Shown: piece after piece, positions 10,596 through 21,743 of the stretch
How positions within the stretch are numbered: the first letter of the stretch is position 1
Layout: each line of letters starts with the position of its first letter
Origin: Prototheca cutis
Lineage: Eukaryota > Chlorophyta > Trebouxiophyceae > Chlorellales > Chlorellaceae
DNA: 59,443 nt
NCBI GenBank assembly: GCA_002897115.2
Contig: BCIH01000006.1
Location: 1,333,800 to 1,393,242 of the forward strand
Direction: 5' to 3'
Position numbers and translations under genes: made by a program
Notes under the pieces: model-generated
Database searches by the model: none
What the model was told of the DNA's origin: nothing
The model's input: the letters and a program-made list of their open reading frames with translations, nothing else

Positions 10596-11567
10596 CTGTG
10601 ATCGCAGGCAGGGGATGCAGCCAGGTTGGGCTTTCAGGTGGTGAGCGGCAGTGCAGGCGTACACATATTTGAATGTGCGACATATTCAGCCAAACTCCAT
10701 CCAGGCCTTGCCTGCGATCCGTGCCGTGTCTGGTGACTGTGCTGCTCCTGTGTCTCCGCGGGGGCACCACAGGGTCCAGGGTGATGGTCCACCTCTTGTG
10801 ACAGCTGCAAACAGGGGTCAAGGTGTGTTCGCGATACATTCCATCTCCATTACATAGGTTACTGCAATTCCATGAATGTACCGCGGGACTTACGGGGAGA
10901 AACGACATGGAAGGGACTGGATTGGGTTGGGACATGGTCATGCTGTTGACGCAACGGAGGTATCTGGAGACACTCCCTGGCGCCGTGGGAGCTGGCATCT
11001 GAATTGCATGAGAAGGATGGATTTGATTTGTAGTTACCCAGAATGTATCCGCAATCAGGATGTGTGGACGACAGCTTGCCTTCGTGGGAAGATCGCGCTT
11101 GGGGGCCTGCCGGTCGCCGTCGAGCCCATGACGGCTCAGAAGTTGGGAAGAAGGCGCAGCATCGCGTCCCGTCATTCGATTTGTCTTATGCAGCCATGGG
11201 CGTGCGAGGTCCGCCATTGGGGCCTCAAGCTTCCTGCAGATGGCGTTTTTCGAGTAAGGTTGAGGCCACGCTGGGCTGGCGGGGTGATCCAGGAGGCGGG
11301 GTCCCCTGAAGGATCGCTGGAGACCGTTGTTGATGGCAATGACAATTCTAATTATTGTATAATGTCATTACATCTCATCTGTGCCTATGTGGGACGACAA
11401 TGAAGCTAGGAAGGCGTTGCGTCATGATCGTCGTAACAATGGCGCGCCACCGTGGCTGACTGTTTCGTGGCGCTCGTGGCAAATGGCGACACGCATCCCC
11501 TGCATCATTTTGGCCTGCTGTGTATAGGTCCGATTCGTTTTAATGCATTTCATTGAGCGAATACACG
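10596..11567. other. Intergenic, probably holding the 5' end of the upstream coiled-coil gene
   Basis: The missing first exon(s) of the minus-strand coiled-coil gene should lie here, and the promoter of the small plus-strand gene at 11568. No exon could be assigned. 11320-11380 is noticeably AT-rich. Confidence 0.35.
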
Positions 11568-12065
11568 ATGCCAGTCGACATCAAAGAAGAGCCTGGGCAG
11601 GAGGTGCGGCAGACAGATCCCAGTGCAGCTGAACAGGCAAGTGATCCAGACATGGCGCTTCCTAAACGGGGCTGAAACCTCGTGCATCCCTCACAGCACC
11701 ACATGGAAGGACCCATACCACAGGATGACGTCATGGCACTGCTCCAGGAGACACTGTTGGGCCCACTACATGCTGCTGTGAACGGGGAGCTCCTCCCAAG
11801 GACACGGCAACTCTATGCGCAGATGTCAACCCTGCAGGAGACATGTGCAGAGGTAGAGAGCGCAACAGGTGAGTGTCTCATCAAGCCACATGCGCCGTAA
11901 TGCCCGTCACGGCTGCACACACCTCGCTCAACCTGTCGGTATGGATGCCTGTGCCCATTTCACTGCGCAGTTTACGAGCTGAGGAACGCAGAGGAGGAGA
12001 TTCAGCGTATGATCAGCCTGGTGGAAAGTTGCCAGAAGCAGCTCTGTGCTCTGTTGGCACCCTGA
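11568..12065 (+). CDS. Small (about 111 aa) coiled-coil protein of unknown function
   Basis: Three exons (11568-11636, 11697-11868, 11971-12065) join with phases 0 and 1 into a 111-residue protein. The first intron uses a GC donor (CAG then GCAAGT), the second a standard GTGAGT. The N-terminus is acidic (MPVDIKEEPGQEVRQT); the rest is predicted mostly helical, with LLQETLLGPLHAAVN, RTRQLYAQMSTLQETCAEVE and ELRNAEEEIQRMISLVESCQ showing heptad-like leucine/isoleucine spacing. The size and helical layout resemble subunits of multi-protein tethers such as BLOC/BORC or kinetochore complexes, but I cannot match it to one. A TGTAA motif directly follows the stop and could act in polyadenylation, as in other green algae (inference). 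Confidence 0.6.
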
Positions 12066-12453
12066 TGTAAAAGGCAAGGGGTGATGGTCCTGGTTGGGCA
12101 GCTGACACAGTGCGGCAGTTCAGCAGATGGGGCCAACGGAACTGGGCGCATGTAGCCCTCCGAAAGGAATTCATGGAACGTACAGACTTCCACAATCCCA
12201 TGATGTGCACATATTAAACTGTTAAAATGTTGCAGAGTGTGAGCCCAAGGCATCACGGCGCGTTTCGGAAGGAGCGACCCGTACCGCAGCGGGGTGCCTG
12301 GACGAGGGGTTCCCGACTGGCCGGGCCGATATGCCGGAGCTCCTCGACATGCCAAGGCACGGCGCGACTGCGCATGTGTGTACTGCTCCTGTACGTGGAT
12401 TCTGCTCCGCGCGCTGACGAACCCGCTGTGATCGAGGCCACGCAGGTCTCCAG

Positions 12454-13827
12454 GTCCTGTTCCGCATCCCGTTCAAATGCAACTTTGGCCAGCACCTGGC
12501 CGTGGTGGGAAGCTCCCGAGTGCTTGGGGGCTGGGATGTCAGCCAAGCACTCTCCATGAGCTGGACAGAGGGCGATGTTTGGACGGCAGCATGCACCTGG
12601 TGCGCGGCTGGGCATGGGTTGAGTAGGCGGCTTGGGGACTGCCAGGCAGGTATGCAGGCGGCACCCTGGGAGCCCAGCAGCACCCACAACGCGGTCATCT
12701 TGTCCCCTAATCGGCATGAATGCCAGGTCTGATACGCAATGGATGGAGTACAAGTACGTGGTGCGGAATGAGGACCGAAGCATTGCCTGGTGGAAGCCCG
12801 GCCCCAACTGCAGGCTGGAGGTGCCGGGGGACATCGCCGGGCCCCGCATGCTACGAGTGCTAGACGCCTGGGATTCGGAGCGACAACTCGTTGAGGCACG
12901 TTCAGAGGGGGGGGGGGGGGNNNNNNNNNNNNNNNNNNNNNNNNNNNNNNNNNNNNNNNNNNNNNNNNNNNNNNNNNNNNNNNNNNNNNNNNNNNNNNNN
13001 NNNNNNNNNNNNNNNNNNNNGGGGGGGGGGGGGGGGGGGGGGGGGGGGGTGTTTGAGGAGGCCGCATGTGCGTGCTGTCGTCGACATGTGTGTTGGCGTG
13101 CGTCGGCGTGCGTTGGCGTGCGGGTTGCCCAGGGGCGCGATGGGGCAGGAAGAGGTGCGGTTGCTCAAAGCTTGACTGCGGCACACAGAAATGAATGGCA
13201 GGCCAGTGGCGGTTTGTCCTGGGTCTAGGGGAACTGTTCCATTACACTGTGGAGATGGGTGCCGATGCCTGTGAGGCCAATCACCAGCGTACTGTCTGCT
13301 ATTTCAAAAATATGTGCAGCTGGAACTTGCGCCGGCAGCAGCGCCGCCAACTTTCTCCGCGCTCCCCGTCCGGCGAGGCAAGGTGCGATGGGTTTGCTGC
13401 TGACAGGTGATGGATGGATGTGGGGCCATGGGATCAGGCTGGGCCCACGGCTGCAGTCGCTGCACGTCTCGAACCACAAGGGACTGAGCGGCGGCCGAAA
13501 ACCTCGCCCCTGGCTCACCACCGCCACCACTGTGGAAATCTGCAGGGTCCGGGGGCCGCGCTGTCCAAGGAAGCGGCGATTGCGCTGCAGCGGCTGGCAG
13601 CCGCTGTGGAGCTCGGGGAAGCTGCGGCCGCCGGCGATGCAACGGCAGCCGAAGCATTGCAGGCAGACCGTGAACTCGCACGGGCAGGCCAGTATGCCAT
13701 GGCCATCCTGCGGGCAGAGGAAGCCGTGCGGCAGCTGCCCGCGCGGAGCAGCACGCGGGGTGGCGGTGTGCGCCGTTCCAAGGCGCAGCAACAGCGACAG
13801 CCCCGCTCGGGTGACGCCGGGCCATGA
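12454..13827 (+). CDS. CBM20 starch-binding-domain protein (interrupted by assembly gap, 5' end uncertain)
   Basis: The CBM20 fold binds starch or other alpha-glucan, so the product probably acts on or near starch granules. Exons read: about 12454-12599, 12727 to about 12889, then (after a gap of Ns) 13320-13382 and 13546-13827. The domain is clear: VLFRIPFKCNFGQHLAVVGS, then LGGWDVSQALSMSWTEGDVW, and after the intron WMEYKYVVRNEDRSIAWW, where the Trp and Tyr residues are the typical sugar-binding positions. The C-terminal exon encodes an Ala-rich helix (KEAAIALQRLAAAVELGEA) and a basic tail. A plant CBM20 protein with a helical C-terminus is the closest concept I know; DPE2 or phosphoglucan water dikinase are less likely because no catalytic part follows. 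The start exon and any exon inside the gap remain unknown. Confidence 0.65.
12907..13049. other. Assembly gap flanked by long poly-G
   Basis: Fourteen Gs precede 100 Ns (12921-13020) and 29 Gs follow. The gap length is probably a placeholder. Both edges ending in G homopolymer indicate that the assembly failed inside a long G tract within an intron of the CBM20 gene. Confidence 0.9.
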
Positions 13828-14227
13828 TGCAGACTCAGACGCAAGATGCACAAACTGACGAGGGTGTGGGCTGGGGCATGAGACGTGGCAACCCGACCTT
13901 GCAAACGACGTTTTTGTTTGGTCATGTTCTTCCTTTTCTAATCAATGTATTGTGTCGAACCGTTTTACCTTCTTCTACATGATAATGACTGTCGACTGGG
14001 TTCAGCGTCACATGACGGGCCTTGGGAGTGCTGACTCAGCACCCAGTGCCAGCGCCCGTGGTTTAACAATGGACTCAAGGACCTACAGCGCGCTCTCATT
14101 CTGCAACGTGCTGCTGTCATTCTTCAGCGCGAAATGTCGAGTGGAAAGTGGGAAAAGAGCCTCTACGGGGAACAAAACTGTTTTGGGGGCCCCAGTGGGA
14201 ACAACTCTCCCCAGAAAGGCTGGCTGC
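13828..14227. other. Convergent intergenic region
   Basis: About 400 bp between the stop of the CBM20 gene (plus) and the stop of the FTR catalytic gene (minus). I see no coding signal; it should contain both 3' UTRs. Confidence 0.4.
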
Positions 14228-14998
14228 TCACATGGTGGCAGTTGTCGCCTGAATCTCCTCCGCGCTAATCTGCTGGGAGTCGCCCCGGAAAGGGTCGTCC
14301 TCTGTGAGGAACAGCATGCAGTGGCACGCCTGCGGGTGCAAGGGTGGCAGACTGGTGCGTGCACACTTCCCATCTCCATGCACTCAACGTGGACAGCGCC
14401 GCGCCGGGGACTGGGCAAGGCGGGGCCTGCCTTTTGAAATCCCTGAAGGCTCTCTTTCCCACTGGCTACCGCATGCTCCCCTCATCGACACCTGCAACCT
14501 TGCCCATATGCCAAATGGTGCCAGCAGCACCGTGTGCCCCAGCTACCATTCGCTTCCCATTCTCACACCGTCGCACCTTGCGTTCGCGCATGGGGACGCA
14601 GGGGCAGTTCCAGAACCCCTGCTGCACCTCTGCCTTCTTGTCGTCATAGTGACGGCAGGGGCAGAGCGGGGCTCCCAGCTGTGCCTTGTGCTCTGCCAGG
14701 CCCTTGATCACCACAGACGTCACAGACTTGTCCGAGCAAAAATACGTTCCCGTGCTGGATCCGGGGGGGGATTGGGGTGGAGGGGGTCCACGATGCTGGA
14801 CGTCCTGACGCCTAGCAACCCTATTCAACCAGCTCCCCAGGCAACTGGCCCAACCACATACCAAGCCCAATCGCGGTGTGGGCCAGGCCAGTCCTGCATG
14901 CGCCATCCCGCCGTCCCCGCCGACTCACTTCTTGGCATATTGCTCCGAGAACTTGCGCATGACCTCCAGCGCCTTGTCCGGCTTGCCAGAAAACCCAT
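14228..14998 (-). CDS. FTRC: Ferredoxin-thioredoxin reductase catalytic subunit (chloroplast), 5' end unresolved
   Basis: FTR passes electrons from photosystem I-reduced ferredoxin to thioredoxins, switching on Calvin-cycle enzymes in light. Three minus-strand exons join in frame: 14929-14998, 14577-14754 and 14228-14329. They encode the mature domain almost completely: MRKFSEQYAKN, then GTYFCSDKSVTSVVIKGLAE, APLCPCRHYDDKK, QQGFWNCPCVPMRERK and CHCMLFLTEDDPFRG. All seven cysteines that bind the 4Fe-4S cluster and form the redox disulfide are visible, in the CPC, CPC and CHC motifs plus the Cys of YFC. The chloroplast transit peptide must lie upstream. A candidate exon ends at a GTGAGT donor near 15370, but its frame does not give a Met, so I leave it open. 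The gene shows the organism has, or recently had, a photosynthetic plastid. Confidence 0.93.
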
Positions 14999-17100
14999 CT
15001 GCACACAACCCACCAGCGGTGCGACGGTTGGCACAACCCCGTGGGGTGGACGGCCAGTTGCTACACTGTAATGCACGCGCAAAAGACACCACATGACAAC
15101 GCACGGGATCTGGATTGCTCTGCACGGGGCGGGCAGAGGCGTCGGCAACTCCACCGTTGAGGGACTCCACGGAAGGCCTGACTGGGCTCCATGGGCCAAT
15201 GCTGCAGGCCCTGCCGGGCGCCATGGTTGGCGACTAGCATCTTGCAATATTCATGGGAAGAATGGACGCTGGTGGGCTGGCCCCTGGCTCGTGAGAACGT
15301 CGCTGTCACATGAAATGCGTGGCCTCGGCCGGCAGCGGCTGGGACGGACCAAGAAATGGCCACTCACTGCAACGAGCCGCTTCGCCCTCGTCACAGGGGC
15401 TTCAAAAACTCATAGTCTTGCGCTTTTTCTAGTCCATGCATGAGAGCAACGGGACTGTGCGGTGCAGATCACGATGCATCGCCTTGGCTCCCTGCAGAAA
15501 CAGAGAGCCGAGACCAGCCGACTCGGTCGGGCAAGGGGGCCGGAGTGATCTGATGGGTGAAGCCCGCGAACGGTCCAGAGGTGGCTGGAAAGACCGTGGA
15601 ATCTGGTCTCCCTTGCACTCGGAGGAATGGGCGCGATCCCTCCAGGCAAACAAAATCCACCCCACCCTGGGCGGGGGGGTGCAGGCCAGCAACTACCATT
15701 GCAGTTGGCCCGGACAACAGAGCATCAAGAACAAGGCCACACACCCTGTTGCCTGCCCGGCGACCCCAACCCAGCAGACAATTCGAGTTGCACAGCACAG
15801 TCCGTTGCACCAAGGAGTTCCATTGGCTCTGCGCGTCCGCCTTCTCCTGGGTGGCCCCATCGGTGATGATCTGACGGCTGCGGCCAGGGCAACACCAGCA
15901 ACCGCCATCGCAGCCAGCATTCAACAATCATGAGCTGACTGCCTGGCCCTACCCCTTTTGAATCAAAGCACACACATTATTGCGCCATCCAGCGCTCCTC
16001 CCTTTTGATGACGCACGCTCGTAGAGTGTGGGGAACTGGGAATAATGGGAGGGACCGCCATCGCGGTCACAGGGGCAAGGCGTCCTGGCCTGTACGACTG
16101 GCAAACAGCTGCCAACGCGCTTCTCCGACAAACACAAAAAGACCAACAGGGTTTTGATGGTCCGGAACGCTTGGACCTGTCAGGAAATGCTGCAGGAAAT
16201 GATTTCCTATCTGGGAGCAGATCCAATGCAACAGACATATGGTGACAGAGTCTCCTCACCAGGGGCGCCACGAATGCACGTCCCTTTTTCTGGCCACTCA
16301 CAGAACAGTTTCAAAGCTAACGGGCAGTATCGGATGGCGCCTCGCCTCCGCGGCCATAGTTGCAAGCGTTCATCCTGCCAAGTACCACTCGCTTTCAGAA
16401 TGGTTCGATCTTGAGAAATATTGTAACCATGGAAATCGACCGGATCGTGTTTGCGGATTGCAAGACAGTTGTACGGAACGAGAATACGAGCGCGCGGTAC
16501 CCCGCCAACCCCCACCATTCCGGAAGGTGGGTCCAGGGCAATGACGCGTGGCAGTCTCCTGGGGCCGAGCCCGGAGTAGGGGAAACAAAAAAATCCCAGT
16601 CGCCGGGGGCGCTGCACAGTCTGTGAAGGTGAACCCCGACTTCATCCGAAGCGCGATCTTTGATACTTAGAATCCAACATCGTGTTTTTTCTGCTGATCG
16701 AAGATTCCATGAGTCCAGGGACTCTAGCACACGGGAGCTGACATCGCCCGCCACCAGTAACGTTCTGCATCTCCTTTGGCGCACATTCTCCGATCCTAGC
16801 AGAGGTATCATCGTAACTGTCTAACCGCAACTGTGCAATATCCACCGATTTCGAAATGTGGTTGTTTTTCAGTGATTGCCGGAAACCGCCAGCTGCCCCG
16901 CCATCTCCCAATTGGGAGAGCCACGTGACCGCGCACGGGCTGCTGGCTGGCAGGGCACCCCCGTGCCCTACAGCTGAGGTCGCACCCATCGCTTGCCTCA
17001 TTACAAGACTTTTTTCAGTACGCTGCTCCCGCAAATATGTTGTCATCGCCTTGACATATTGTTTCACTTTACAGGCGGGCTTGGGGCCGTAGAAAATCAC
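14999..17100. other. 2-kb region without recognised genes
   Basis: The first few hundred bases must hold the transit-peptide exon and promoter of FTRC. Beyond about 15.5 kb, I find only short open frames on both strands, none with domains or coherent splice sites. From 16.0 kb on the base composition is closer to 50% GC than in the flanking genes. No terminal repeats or transposase motifs were seen. Confidence 0.4.
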
Positions 17101-17202
17101 GATCAAGGACACGTTGGAGGCCAAGAAGAGTACCACGACGACGTCATCCGTCAGAACAACCCCACCAGGCTCCGGCCTCTTTAACTCCACATTAGCACGC
17201 AA
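17078..17202 (-). other. Possible exon encoding one membrane segment
   Basis: A minus-strand open stretch reads VVLTDDVVVVLFLASNVSLI then VIFYGPKPACK, an acidic residue pair followed by about 20 hydrophobic residues and a basic end, like a single-span membrane protein. There is no ATG in frame and no convincing acceptor, so a complete gene cannot be built. It may be coincidental. Confidence 0.2.
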
Positions 17203-17637
17203 TGTAGGCGCACAATGTGGTCTCGACGACCATGGACAAGGGCGTTCCCTCTCGGTGGAACACCTTGTGCCCGCCCTGAGGGGCCTGTCGCTGCTGCGGC
17301 TCCCAGGCGAGGAACATGTTGAGCGGGACGGGGCCTACATGGCCGGCAATCTGGAGCAATTTCTTTCGGATGAGTGTGAGCAGGCGCCCGCAGCGTTTCT
17401 TGGCCGGGCCCCGCCCGAGAGCCTACAAGCTGGCCCTTCGTTCGTCGGCATCCAGGACTGTCGAACGGAGACGCGGATGGCGTCTTCCCGTGCCTGCGGA
17501 GCTGGCTCTCCAAGCAGCCAAGGACGTGCGGCTCTCGACGTGAGTGGGTTTTGATGCGCATGGGTCTATTCCTTGAGAGGGATGCCTCGCTGGCCGGGTC
17601 TAGCCATGTTCAGGTTTCCGCTCCCGCCCGCCCGCAG

Positions 17638-19267
17638 AAACGAAACCCCTCCGGAGGCCTCGACAGCGTCAACAACCTGCGGAACGCGCAATCCTTCCGC
17701 ATGCGGGAGAAAATAGGCCGCACCGTGCACATTGGGGACCTGAATCCGGACATATCAGAGTCTCGCCTGATTGCAACGTTTCTGCATTGTGGGCCCGTCG
17801 TGGACTGCCGGGTGTGTGGGGACACGACCGGGCCCCTCAGGTTTGGTTTCATAGAATTTGCAACGCAAGAGGCCGCTGCCAAAGTAAGCGCTTATGGGGT
17901 GCGTGCACTTGTTTCTGGGTGCATGCTTCTTTGCACTGTTGTTGCTTTCCTGTTGGCTGACTTGATGCCCAAGCGCCTGGCTTGATGCCTGGGGAACGAT
18001 CCTGCAACCTCCCCGCCCATGCACCGCTCCTCACCTGGACTGGCACAGGCGCTCATGAAGAATGGCACGGTGCTTGGATCTTCCGTTGTCAAGATCCGTC
18101 CCAGCAGAACGGCGATCATTCCAGTGAAGAACTCTTTCCTGTGAGTGCTGGTCAGCCGTTCCGTTTGTCGCGGTAGTCTGGTGAACAAGCAGGCACCCAG
18201 CTGCAGTTGGGTCAACAAACAGGTTCTTGCACGCTGCGTGTCGTTCTTCAGACTCCGGTGCCCTTCACTCCCCACTTCCCTCAGCCCTCGGTCGAGCTCA
18301 GAGCATGAGAGAGTTTCACGCACAGTCTACATAAGCAATTTGGCAGAGAGCGTGCAGCGACAGGCACTCGTAAACTTCTTCACTAGGGCCTGCGGTACGG
18401 TCAATTTCGGAGGAGGAGCGAAAGTGTCTGGGCAGCTCTGGCCAACACCGGTTTGATGTTTGACGGGTCATGCCAAGGGGATGCCCTCCACTGCCCACCC
18501 TGGTGCAGGGGTGATCTACCACGTCCGCATCCTGGGGGGGAAACAGCCAAAGGCCAAGACAGCCCTCATAGAATTTTCGACCGTTGACGCTGCACAAAAG
18601 GCACTGGCCTGCTCGGGAGCCTTGATGGGTATGTTCGGAGCTGTTTCTGTGCTGCAATTGGAGGGGCCCAATGGGCTGTGGGGAGTCCTGTGGAGAGGCC
18701 TGTGAGGAGGTCTGTCACCTGAACTGTGGGCATTGTGGATGACAGCATCTGATCGTGTTCTCGAACCGCACCCCTTGGTCATCCCAAGTCAGCGCCGGGC
18801 AGGAGGGAGTTGCGCTCCTTGGTTTGATGCTGCTGGCATCCCCTTTGCTGCACATCAAACCGAATGTGTCCGGTTGCCACTGAGCTTGCCAGGCTGCGCA
18901 CATACGTCTCCGTTTTTGCATTCACTTTTGTGCAGAAAACCTCCCCATCCGTGTATCACCGTCCAAGACACCGCTGCATTTCAAGAAGAGCAAGGGCATT
19001 GCTGGACTGGCCACCAGTCCCGGGCCCACCGTCGACCCCATGGCTGCCTTAGCAGCGCTGACTGGCACCTTAACGGTCGGTGTCCCGGGTTCGTCAGCCT
19101 CGGCACCTGCGGCGGTCGTGGCCTCCACCAGACGTCCGCTGGTGCTGCCTTCAGGTGCGACCCATGCCGCCTGGACACCCAGTGGACCGCTGCTTTGGTC
19201 TCCAAATGGCTGGTCCAATACACTCCTGCAGCCCGGCGCAGCGACCGGTGGCTGGTACCCCTGCTGA
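17638..19267 (+). CDS. Two-RRM RNA-binding protein, plant CID8-13-like (5' exon uncertain)
   Basis: The plant CID8-13 proteins bind RNA through two RRMs and contact poly(A)-binding protein. Five exons join in frame: 17638-17883, 18049-18140, 18285-18394, 18509-18628 and 18936-19267. RRM1 starts GRTVHIGDLNPDIS, with RNP1 as RFGFIEFA and the end MKNGTVLGSSVVKIRPSRT; RRM2 starts SRTVYISNLAESVQRQALVN, with RNP1-like KTALIEFS and the end ENLPIRVSPSKTPLHF. The order, including SRTAI and SPSKTP after each RRM, matches Arabidopsis CID proteins closely. The tail is Ala/Gly/Pro-rich. The 5' exon probably lies at about 17150-17538, in phase 0 with a GTGAGT donor, but a PAM2 motif (the usual poly(A)-binding-protein contact in this family) was not recognised there, so the start is left open. 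Confidence 0.85.
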
Positions 19268-20064
19268 CAGGGCGATAGATGGCAGCCCATAACGCCCAGC
19301 TGAAGCGTGTGTTTTGCCCTGCATGGGGCAGGCACTGCTCTTCTTTCATGTGAACCTGCAACGGTTGACCATTTCCAGTGGCTGGCCGGTTGACCCCCAG
19401 GTCAGCGGCTCTTTCTTCTCGCACTGAACCCCCCCCCACACCTTGTGGCCCACTGGCGCACACATGCATTGCCAAACTATGTCGACTGTGCGGTTCCAGG
19501 GTGGCTCCCCCCCAAGTCGACAGCGCTTGCAACTGTATTCGCAATGTCAACACTCTTTTTCTGTCTTTCTTTCCAGTGCACATTTCGGTGCACTGCTGAG
19601 TGCCATGGTCAGGACCTGGTCCAGCACAGGTCGCCGGACACAGCGCGTCTCTGTTTCGCGGTGCCCCGCCGGCCATTGCCTTCTGGGCACACTGAGCCAG
19701 CAGCGGGCAGGCCCCACCCTGTTTTTGGCCACGCCCAGCTGCCAAACATGATTCCAATTTATCCTTTTCAAGGCATTGTATAGCTTTTTCTTTCGAAGGC
19801 CATTCTCAGCTTGCGCAGGCATCCTGCCTTGCTGTTCACAAAAATGAGACGACCACAGTGAGTGCACCCTCCACATTGCTCTTTGGCCCTTTTTGAGCCG
19901 TTCCAGTCATCACTTGATGTCATTCAGAAAAGCCTGTCGGCAGGACTGCCTAACCAGTGCTCGAATCACGCGCACAAAATGCCAATATCAAGGGTTTGCT
20001 GTCATCTCAAGGCAAAAGGGGATGGGCCATGCATCTGGGTGGTCTTCAGAGCGCGAGCCCTGCA
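19268..20064. other. Convergent intergenic region, about 800 bp
   Basis: It lies between the stop of the two-RRM gene and the stop of the aminotransferase-like gene. No exon or RNA gene was recognised; it should hold both 3' UTRs. Confidence 0.4.
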
Positions 20065-21458
20065 TCAGGCATCCCCAACAGTCTCCTCAACAAGGTTGAC
20101 GAGCTCGGTGCCCCGATCAATCTCTGCCTGAAGCTTGGCCGTCCACAGGCCCGGGAACGGCCCAGGAAGCTCTGTGCTCCAGCCCTGAAGCATCCCACCC
20201 TCCAGCCGAGTCAACGGCTGGCAGCCCCGGATGCTGCGCAAGGTGTCGAGTCATGCAGGCCAGCAATGAGCACGCACGTGTGTGTGTGTGTGTGTGTGTG
20301 TTTGTGGCTACAGTTCCGCACCCCACTAGCATGCAAACCAATCTGGGTCAGCTGCACCTGTCCGGCCTGCACCTATTCTCCCGTCAATTGCATCCATCCA
20401 TCCATTCTGGCCCAAGCCCCAAAGACCATGCACATGTCTCCAGACCTGTTGGTGAGGAAGGCCTCACGCCAGGAGCCCCGCTCCTCGGGTCTGGGCGCGC
20501 TTTCCTCGACTGTCATGCCCATGCGGCGGGCCGCTTCCAGCACACGCCGCCGTGCCACGCCCTCCAGCACGCCTTCGGCAGCGGCGGCTGTCTGCAGCAC
20601 GCACGTGCTTGGCCATGGTCCCCGTGCCTCAGTCCCTGCAGGGCGGCATTCAGGCTGTGAGCGAGTGAATGAGTTTTACAGCAAGCATTCTAACCCATAC
20701 TGCATGCTCGGCCCCCTGTCGCTGCGCGCTCTCCGTCCGCGCTCCACCCAACACCAGCTCTTCCACGATGCACGCCCACCGTTGTGAGCGTCAACCTCTC
20801 GAATCACGAACAAGTTGGTAACCATGCCTTCTAACAGCGCGCCATCACCAGCTCGCAACAGGCCATCGGCTGCGCCGGCCGGCAGGCGCGCCTCCAGCTC
20901 CCGCCGGCCGGCGACCCAGGCGGAGTCTTTGCAGGCAGGCAGCATCCGTGGTGGGCCCACCACCGTCGCAAAACTGGGCGCCGTGGCGTTGAAGGCATCA
21001 TGCTGCATCAACACTGCCAGCGCCCACATCGAAAATGGCCGATTTGATGGACAAGTGGTGGTCGGTGGTGGCGGCTGCTCTGGCATGGGGGCTGCTGGGG
21101 CCCCGCTCCCACGGACCCCCGACGCAACCAGGAGGCAGAGCATGACGGGCTCAGTCTGCATGCGCACGGCGTCCAGAGCCGTGATGGCCACGTGGGCAGT
21201 CTCTCGGGCCGCTTCCTGGATTGCGCCTGGCCGCAGCCACTGTCCCGCTGGCAGGGCGCCGGCGCTGGCACTCTGTAACAATGCTAGGGATTCCTCCAGC
21301 CGGGTCACATGCAGGTTCCAGTCGGCCGCGATGAAGGGTCTGGGAAGTCGCAGGGCCGTGTAGGCGCCGCGGGGGGCCTGGCTGAAGAAAGCTGCGCGGC
21401 TGGCCGGCCCGGGCAGAAGAACGCCGTCGACGGCGATGGCGCACGCAGCCATAGCCAC
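20065..21458 (-). CDS. Class IV PLP-dependent aminotransferase-like protein
   Basis: Three exons (20780-21458, 20446-20635, 20065-20233) join in frame and give 345 residues. The fold-type IV signature is visible: AYTALRLPRPFIAADWNLHV near the start, KDSAWVAGRRELEARLP in the position where the PLP-lysine strand lies, GALLEGMVTNLFVI (the Glu-Gly-x-x-x-Asn phosphate/PLP motif), QTAAAAEGVLEGVARR and SWREAFLTNS. Family members include branched-chain and D-amino-acid aminotransferases and aminodeoxychorismate lyase. The sequence best recalls the plant 'D-amino-acid aminotransferase-like' group of uncertain substrate. The middle intron has a weak GTCTGG donor. No clear transit peptide precedes MAMAACAIAVDG. 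A (GT)n run lies in the last intron. Confidence 0.85.
20280..20301. repeat. (GT)n microsatellite in an intron
   Basis: About eleven GT units lie inside the last intron of the class IV aminotransferase-like gene. A simple dinucleotide repeat. Confidence 0.9.
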
Positions 21459-21743
21459 CGCCCAGGAGTGCCAACACGCAGGATGCCGTCCAGCGAAGAT
21501 CGACGATGCAACTTGATCTCAACTTAGTAGAGCAGTTTCTGGGTCGCTTGACGTGTGTTTTCTTCGGAGATCGGATGTTGGGCACAGTGTTTGCACGCCT
21601 GCCCCGGAAGGACGATCGGGCGGTGGCTGGGGCCTGGCGGAGACAAGACTTTCATATTCCCCTTCTTGCTCCATTGTCGCCTCTGTCCCGCAACACCGCT
21701 GTCATTACTGTGCTTTCACTCCATACAAACTCCCTTCCATAAA

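Noticed and set aside
10492..11217. 241-residue minus-strand frame as the missing 5' end of the coiled-coil gene
   Set aside because: The frame is not that of the confirmed exon 10465-10595, and its composition (Met/His/Pro/Ser scatter) does not look coding.
16642..17202. 186-residue minus-strand frame as a full gene
   Set aside because: Only the first 40 residues look protein-like, there is no ATG start, and the rest has no sign of coding.
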